DNA of 64,000 nt from the NCBI GenBank assembly GCA_036186865.1, contig AP025062.1, positions 8,264,191-8,328,190 on the forward strand. Reading direction: 5' to 3'. Shown here piece by piece: positions 57,921 to 64,000 of the stretch. Each line of letters begins with the position of its first letter. Position 1 is the stretch's first letter. The notes below the pieces were generated by a model. It made no database searches, was not told the DNA's origin, and saw only the letters and a program-made list of their open reading frames with translations. The translations under genes were made by a program, and so were the position numbers. The DNA is from Eustoma russellianum. Taxonomy: Eukaryota > Streptophyta > Magnoliopsida > Gentianales > Gentianaceae.

Positions 57921-58340
57921 ATGGCTAGTCTTACCATGACGCCCCTGTGGAGCACCTTCTCTCCCAGAAGCAGCAGCCCAATCGGCTGCTCTAGACCGAA
58001 AAGCTGTGTTGTTAGAGCAATGAAAATAGAGACACCGCTGGAGGAGCTATACAATGTAAGGGTAGAGAGGAATGTGTCAAAGCAGCGGCTAGCAGAGCTT
58101 GGCGTATCGCGGTGGTCAATTTGGAAGACAGGCAAGTGCAAGCTACCATGGGACTGGCATGTTGATCAGCTTGTCTATATAGAGGAAGGAGAGGTGAGAG
58201 TAGTGCCTGAAGGCTGCAAACGCTATATGCAATTTTTGGCGGGCGATTTAGTGAGGTATCCAAAATGGTTTGAAGCTGACCTTTACTTTAATGACTTTTA
58301 CCAAGAGCGCTACAAGTTTAGAGCTTATGGAGATGACTAG
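57921..58340 (+). CDS. PTAC18: Plastid-targeted cupin, pTAC18-like (DUF861/Cupin_3)
   Basis: 139 residues, single exon in this window. The N-terminal 30 or so residues (MASLTMTPLWSTFSPRSSSP) are rich in S/T with few acids, like a chloroplast transit peptide. The rest is one small cupin barrel: LEELYNVRVERNVSKQRLAE, LPWDWHVDQLVYIEEGEVRV and FLAGDLVRYPKWFEADLYFN, ending AYGDD. The sequence and the length agree with Arabidopsis pTAC18 (At2g32180) and its paralogue, found with plastid transcriptionally active chromosome preparations; the match is from memory. The exact role of the family is not settled. The start was chosen at 57921 because residues upstream in the same frame do not fit a transit peptide and a splice-like AG lies just before it. 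It is intact and probably expressed. Confidence 0.82.
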   Translation: MASLTMTPLWSTFSPRSSSPIGCSRPKSCVVRAMKIETPLEELYNVRVERNVSKQRLAELGVSRWSIWKTGKCKLPWDWHVDQLVYIEEGEVRVVPEGCKRYMQFLAGDLVRYPKWFEADLYFNDFYQERYKFRAYGDD

Positions 58341-58946
58341 TGATTCTGCAACATTCTGTTAAATAAGGTCAGGAAGGTGTACTTTTAGTATCTGGGGCTA
58401 TGTGTGACTTTCTCAAACCTTTTAGACGGTTGATTATATATAAGAAGTGAGAAAACAAATGATAATCTGAAGATCAATTAGTTCTGAATGGTTTATCTTG
58501 TTCTTTTAGCTTTCATGAACATCATGATTCATTTCTGTGCTTCTTTGCAAAAGTATTTCGCTCTCAGTTCTCGTTTGCTGTCTCTTAGCTAGAAAAACCT
58601 TCAACTGGCATTTCGTTTTTCATGCATTTTGTTTTTTAAGAAAGAGAGAATATTGTCCACCTTCCTTGCAGCCCCAGAACACATCATATATATAGCCCCT
58701 TGAAGCGCATTCCGTCTCTCCCTCCGTCACCCACCAAATCTTTCCTCATGCTTGATGAAGATGTGTACTTTCAGCTAGAGAAGTACCATCGCATGCATTT
58801 TATCATTAGCATGGTGGTCAAGTGGAGAATGTGTTGTTTGAGATATTGAGTTTGCTTCCTCGGACGGCGGATATCCCTTAATGTTGGACATTGAAATCCC
58901 AGTCTTCGTTTCACTTGAGGGCTGCTAGAGTATGGTGACTGGACCA
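58341..58946 (+). other. 3' flank of the cupin gene
   Basis: Probably 3' UTR followed by spacer. A TATATATA sequence and pyrimidine-rich leader near 58688-58745 could be a promoter, but no gene follows that I can identify. Confidence 0.4.
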
Positions 58947-58962
58947 TATACTTGAAGCAATA

Positions 58963-59133
58963 AAAAAAAGGCCGTTCTTGGTACACTAGGATTCCGCGTT
59001 TTACGCAGGGTCCGAGGAGGAGATAGATCCGATGTACACAACTTTGTGTAAGAGGCTATTTTTGCGTCTCGAACCCGTGATTTCAAAGTTATAAAGCATC
59101 AATTTTACCATTTGTTCCAACGCATGCCCTCTG
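58963..59133 (-). mobile_element. Au-type SINE (copy 2)
   Basis: 171 bp on the minus strand, flanked by perfect 16-bp repeats TATACTTGAAGCAATA (58947-58962 and 59134-59149). Box A region GGAACAAATGGTAAAATTG and box B GGGTTCGAGAC (59066-59076) are seen. The 3' end runs ATCCTAGTGTACC and closes with a T-run, as the Au family does. Confidence 0.93.
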
Positions 59134-59149
59134 TATACTTGAAGCAATA

Positions 59150-60224
59150 TGCTTTGATAAACCTTTCCATGCATTTCTTCAAAGAATTGGATAGGGAAGA
59201 GTTCAAACTTCAAAGCATGGCGACCTTTTCCTACCCCTTATGTGCTCAACAACTATTCATTGTTTATAACATCTTGTTGATTACTCTCTGCCCTCGTGAA
59301 TGTTAGAAAGATTTTTTGAAGTTGGAACAGAAAAATGCTGCAAAAGTATAGACTTGCAATGTGTGAGCAATAGGGTTATTAGTCAAATTGATGGTCGCTG
59401 ATAAAGATGTCAACTTTGAGTGTTAAATTTATTTAGTCCTTTGCCCCCAAAAAAAGAATGTTTAAGTTTCTATTTTAAAGCACTTTTAGTGAGTTTCCTC
59501 CTAAAGTGTGGACTTTTCAGCACAAAATTGAAGCTAAGCTGAAAGTGACGGGAAAAAAGAAAAAAAAATGAAAAAGTTTCACAAACTAACTTTGTTCAAC
59601 CATAATAGTGTAATGGTTTTAGTATGGACAAATGGTTGATTACATTTTACTATAGATGAAGTATTTTATACTTTTCCACCCTAATGGTAGGGTATCCTTA
59701 CCCCGTTATAATTAGAAAACTATCAACTATTTTTTATTTTACATGGTCTAGCTGTTCAGTATTGTCTGCATATCTATGGGACATGCCTTATTTATCTGAA
59801 TTGAACAATTCTCTACTCAAATTTCATAATCCAATGGGGAAATCAGAATAACTTATTAAAATGTTGGCCTGATTTTAGTTTTTATAATATCATAACACCT
59901 GAAACAAGTTGGACATGCATCTTTTCTTTTTCCGAATGCTGTTTTAGTCGTTGATAGTGCAGGCTTTTAATTATAGGGGAGAACTATGACTCAATGTCAA
60001 AGGGTGAATTATAACTTGACATTACAAAACTTTTGATATAGAAGGCGTTATGGAAGTACATAAATACGAAATAATTAATGACAACAAAATTTGATTTATC
60101 ATCCTCCATGATGACCATTCATGTTACATGACATTGTAGAGTTACACTTTACCAGGTGATAAATACGTACATGACTAAATTGTAGCACTTAAGGATCCTG
60201 TATTATATCTTGAACGTAGGACTT
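59150..60224. other. AT-rich spacer
   Basis: No gene or repeat recognised. Confidence 0.5.
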
Positions 60225-60392
60225 TGGGGTAACTGGTTACGTTGATGCTATGTGACCTCAATGAGTTCGAGCTGTGGAAACAATCTCTTGTACAAAGTGT
60301 AGGGTAAGACTGCGTATATCAGATCGCAAGCGATCCAGCCCCTTTCCAGACCGTGCACAAATGAGAAAGCCTAATGTGCCGGGAATGCTCTA
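60225..60392 (+). mobile_element. Au-type SINE (copy 3)
   Basis: On the + strand: box A region GGGGTAACTGGTTACGTTG, box B GAGTTCGAGCT, then GTGGAAACAATCTCTTGTAC and GGGTAAGACTGCGTATATC. The end CTAATGTGCCGGGAATGC matches the Au 3' end. I found no clear target duplication. Confidence 0.82.
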
Positions 60393-60696
60393 TGTAGCGT
60401 AGCTGACTGGAGTAACATCTAAAACTTGGCATATTTGAGACAGGGAAATGATATAGACAGAACAAAAATGATCAAGGCAGAGCGATTGTTAGAAAATGGA
60501 TACAAGAACAATGAGTAGGATGAGCAAATTTGATGGCTTGAGGCGTGTACAAACACTATCCGTAAGGAATATTTGTCCCCACTAGTTGCTACAGGGTTGT
60601 AGACAAATTTTCTCCTAGGATACAACAACCAACAAGTTTCATTCCTCAGCAATAAGGAAATAAACCAAATGAACATTCAAACTGAGAGTGGTTTTG

Positions 60697-61265
60697 TGTA
60701 GGAAGAACTTTGAATGATAGAATCAACTTGTGATCAAGATGTCTCGAAATGTGTTGCAATAGCTTTTTTATAGGCTCTTAAACTTTATTTCAGACGTTTC
60801 TAGTCGTTGCATGGTGATTGCATATATCCCTTGGTGTATAACTTGCAATTCTAGATGAAAAGTCACTTCTATTGGCACATCGATCGATCGATGTGATCGA
60901 TCTATGTGCCATTGATCGATCGATGCCATCAATCGATTCTCATAGAGAGCTCTAACTTTTCATCCAAACTACTTCGATCAATCTATGTATCGATCGAAGT
61001 CACATCGATCGATCTATGTTGGACAGAGAGTTTTAACTTTGCACCCAGGGTACATCGATCGATCGAAGTGATCGATCTATATGACATCGATCGATCGATG
61101 TGATCGATCTATGTTCGACAGAATACTCAACTTCATTTTCAAGCCACATGGATCGATCCAACTGAGACATAGATCGATCCATGTCATGATCCAAGCTATT
61201 CTTGCTTATTTAAACACCAATCACCTTCATTCTTCATCCCATTGCCTTTACAAACTATTATTACA
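60697..61265 (-). repeat. Probable solo or partial copia LTR
   Basis: The + strand runs from TGTAGGAAGAAC to ATTATTACA and is followed by ATCCCCCACTTAG. On the minus strand that is a polypurine tract CTAAGTGGGGGAT directly before TGTAATAATAG. This layout fits a minus-strand copia 3' LTR. The 61266-61672 stretch would be the rest of its interior; no coding part is recognised. Confidence 0.4.
60878..61190. repeat. Cluster of ATCGATCGAT-type palindromes (second)
   Basis: About ten copies of CATCGATCGATC(G/T)ATGT-like words with changes, alternating with GTGATCGATCTATGT and weakly repeated spacers such as GACAGA. It is like the cluster at 32144-32470. Confidence 0.85.
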
Positions 61266-61833
61266 ATCCCCCACTTAGTTCGTAAAGCAATTTATGACAT
61301 TCCATGCATCTAAGAAGTATCTTTCGATTTGAACCTCTTATTAGTATAATACTTCAAAGTTCTAACGAAATCTTGATAGCTTAAAAGCCTTGAATCAGAT
61401 TCCTATGTGTTAGAACCAGAAATATTACACACATGAAACCATACTCTCTTAGAAGTTCATCTTAAACTGTACTTTATACTCTTGTGCTTCCCCTAGTATT
61501 AATGAACATTTCAAGATCATTGCTTGTCGAAGGAGCATCACTTTCCATGTTCATATAGGTGAAGATTAAGATATTTCCTCTTAATCCTTCATTAAGAGTG
61601 CTTTAACACTCACCCTCCTTTAACACTAAAATTCCAATTCTTTAAAGATCAATACAGTGCGGGTTGATTCTTTTTTTTGGAGGAACAGATCATTATATTC
61701 ATCAAAGATTAGGGGGTGTCATGTCCCCTAACCAAGCCCAAAACATTTACAGACCCTAAACAAAAAAAGCCCATCGGGCATCCAATGGTCAGTTTTAATT
61801 AAGATCATTTTACAAAAAGCCATAAACCTGCAA

Positions 61834-62400
61834 CTACTTAACTCCTATCTTCATTACTGACTCTTCAACCCCCACCGCTCGCATATTCAATGCAGCCAGT
61901 AAATGCTTCGTTTTTCGATGAATCCTATCCACGATCATCTCCGTTGGGGGAAAATGATGATGATGACCGTGTCTAATATGATTCCTCCAAAACATCGTCG
62001 TTCTAATCGTCTCCCGAAACATGCAGAGGTACTGGATGGGGTATCCGTGATTCATTGGTGCGTGTATGATGTTCTGGTCAATCCAGATGTCCGGTTGAGT
62101 CTCTCCAAAAAAGATACGCCATCTACTTCGATGAAGCAAGTTTTTCCAAACATTCGAAATCCAAATGCAATCTCTGGTTGCATGCAGGATTGTATCAACC
62201 TCCCTATTGCAAATGTTGCAAATGGGAGTGTCTAGGATTTCTCTTTGGTACAAAACTGCTGCGGTGAGGAGTTTTTTATGTTTGATTTGCCAAAGCAGCA
62301 TGTTTCCTCCCGCAGGGCCTTTGATTCGCCAAAGGTCCTTCCAGGTAGCCTTATCAGAAGGCACTGGGGGTTGAGTTTGTAAGTAATGGGCCATTTGCAT
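61834..62400 (-). pseudogene. LINE ORF2 C-terminal part with zf-RVT
   Basis: 188 residues open. TWKDLWRIKGPAGGNMLLWQ, then the zf-RVT zinc region (CNICNREVDTILHATRDC) and a C-terminal helix (EMIVDRIHRKTKHLLAAL) precede the stop. Upstream (62400-62800), linking parts such as GGLGLRKLKQVNISLLAKLG are interrupted by stops. Confidence 0.85.
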
Positions 62401-62805
62401 GTCGAATTTCTTGTGTTTTCTTCTCTATGTTGTTGTTTGTGAATCTTGTGCCATCCTGTGCTCATAATATGCCTTGAGCACAGTTTTCGCGTATCTTATG
62501 CTTCGCCATATGAACGAAGCATTGCTTTTCTTCGATATAGTTGCTAGGGGGTCACCGTATTTTGCCTAGAGCACTTGGGCCTAGAGTTTATCCTTTTCCT
62601 GGTTCATTCTCCATCCTAGTTTAGCAAGGAGGGAGATGTTGACCTGTTTAAGTTTCCTTAGCCCAAGTCCGCCTTCCTCCTTGGGCGTGCAGACAGTGTT
62701 CCAGGACACAGATTGGAGTTTCCTTGAGCCATAATAGCTACCCCATAGGAAATCCCTGTTGATGCGTTCTAGGACCTTTATGGTGGATGCAGGAAACCTG
62801 GCAGT

Positions 62806-63924
62806 CTACATATAGTATGCAGGGATACTATTAGTGACTGACTGTATCAGTGTTAGGCGGGCTGCTTTGGACATGACCTTGGTCTTCCAAGCTCCCAGTT
62901 TGGCCTGCACATTTTCAACCACAGGCTGGAATGTTGCTGGTGTAACCCTCCCATGCAACATGGGCATCCTTAGGTATTTTCCAAACGTCTCAGTGCTAGG
63001 AATCCCGAAGGTAGAGCTCAACACTTCTTTCATCTTCTGAGTAGTGTTGGGTGAGAAATAAACTTTGGATTTGTCCATGTTAACCTTCTGGCCCGGGTAT
63101 GCACAGAACTCTCCCAAAGTATGTTGCATCACTTTAGCTTGACACTCAGTAGCCTCACCAAACAGTATTAAGTCGTCCACAAACATAAGGTGGGAAATAA
63201 TATGGCCTTTCCTCGTAAACTTCAGTGGTTTCCATAACTTCTTCTCCACCTGTTCTTAAATCAAATGGCTTAGGGCCTCAAAGCACAACACAAATAGATA
63301 GGGGGCCAGTGGGTCCTCCTGTCTAAGTCCCCTGGTCGGGGTAAATTCCTCCAATTGTTTCCCATTCCATAAAATTTTGATCGGGGCTGAGCATAGGCAA
63401 TAGAAGATCACATCCGTCACATTTTCTTCTAATCCAGCACTTTCCAGCACTTTTTTCAGAAAGCCCCAGTCAATCCTGTCGTAGGCTTTCTCAAAATCAA
63501 TTTTGACTGCCATGAAGCCTTTTCTTCCCTTCTTGAGTCTGAGAGTGTGCATCATTTCCTGGGCCACCATGATATTGTCCACTCCTTGCCGACCAGGGAT
63601 GAAACTACTCTGGTTTTCCTTAACTAGTTTTGGTAGTAAGGGTTTGAGTCTATGGGCAATGACTTTGGAGATAATCTTGATGAGAACGTTACATAGGGAG
63701 ATAGGTCTGAACTGTGACATTCTCTCGGGTGGCTCTTGCTTAGGTATGAGGGAGATCAGTATATGGTTCAGGGAGGGATCAAAGTGTTTGTTTTGAAAGG
63801 CTAGTTTCACAAACTGAACAATGTCCGGACCAACAATGTGCCAAAATTTCTGGTAGAACAGTACAGGAAAACCATCAGGTCCCGGGGCTTTATAGGCCCC
63901 CATCTGAAAAACCGCCCGCTCCAC
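62806..63924 (-). pseudogene. LINE reverse transcriptase (ORF2)
   Basis: RT of the plant L1 type. It has KAPGPDGFPVLFYQKFW, FRPISLCNVLIKIISKVIAH, QSSFIPGRQ and VKIDFEKAYDRIDW (the first catalytic aspartate). GLRQEDPLAPYLF replaces the usual RQGDPLSPYLF. After an in-frame TAA at about 63252-63254 comes HLMFVDDLILFGEA (catalytic F-x-DD). The stop and further stops below 62806 mean a full ORF2 cannot be made. Confidence 0.9.
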
Positions 63925-64000
63925 TTCTTTCTCGTAGATAGATCTAGTGATCCCTTGTTTTTCCCCCTTGCTTAATCGGGGGAATCTCAGTCTTAGCCCA

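Larger units (their letters stand above)
61673..64000 (-). mobile_element. LINE (non-LTR retrotransposon), 3' part, runs out of window
   Basis: Minus-strand element whose 3' end is the A-run at 61673-61680, directly after GATGAATATAATGATCTGTT-type LINE 3' sequence. ORF2 is read from 63924 down to 61834. The 5' part lies beyond 64000. Confidence 0.88.

Overview
The window is nuclear DNA of a flowering plant, most likely a eudicot. It holds a split gene with plant-type GT-AG introns, a plastid-type cupin gene, Ty1/copia and Ty3/gypsy retrotransposons with plant initiator-Met-tRNA primer sites, LINEs, tRNA-derived SINEs of the Au type and a CACTA DNA transposon. No prokaryotic feature is present. 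The species cannot be fixed from the sequence.

Positions 1-28314 (+) carry the 3' two thirds of one host gene, the importin-9 / KA120 beta-karyopherin. I could place 24 exons that join into one uninterrupted frame of 2100 nt (699 residues plus stop). Its 5' part lies before the window. Two introns are swollen by nested elements. The 6.6-kb intron (2586-9199) holds a decayed copia element that itself carries a SINE and a LINE-like insert. The 12.4-kb intron (12565-25000) holds a LINE split by a second copia, which in turn contains a gypsy remnant, a LINE tail and an LTR scrap of a third copia family. A further LINE tail with a 19-bp target duplication sits in the intron at 27037-28100.

Positions 28315-33674 are intergenic. 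They hold three dated SINE insertions with clear target duplications, a GC-rich foldback element, a cluster of ATCGATCGAT-type palindromes and one possible exon of an unidentified minus-strand gene.

Positions 33675-43164 are one complete CACTA (En/Spm-like) element of 9490 bp with a TTA target duplication. It has broken tnp2 and tnpA genes, arrays of CGACGA/TAGCGAC-type repeats at both ends and inside, and an internal tandem duplication that carries a small divergently transcribed ORF, one copy apparently intact and one broken. This small ORF is the best candidate for something undescribed.

Positions 44087-54470 are a decayed plant-mobile-domain (PMD) gene split by a copia element (45154-53494, minus strand) whose outer LTR has lost its end. 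Positions 54470-64000 hold a small intact gene for a pTAC18-like plastid cupin (57921-58340), three more SINEs, a probable LTR with a second ATCGATCGAT cluster, and a LINE on the minus strand that runs out of the window.

In functional terms only the importin-9 gene and the cupin gene look like working host genes. Almost everything else is layered transposon history, unusually readable because many insertions keep their target-site duplications.
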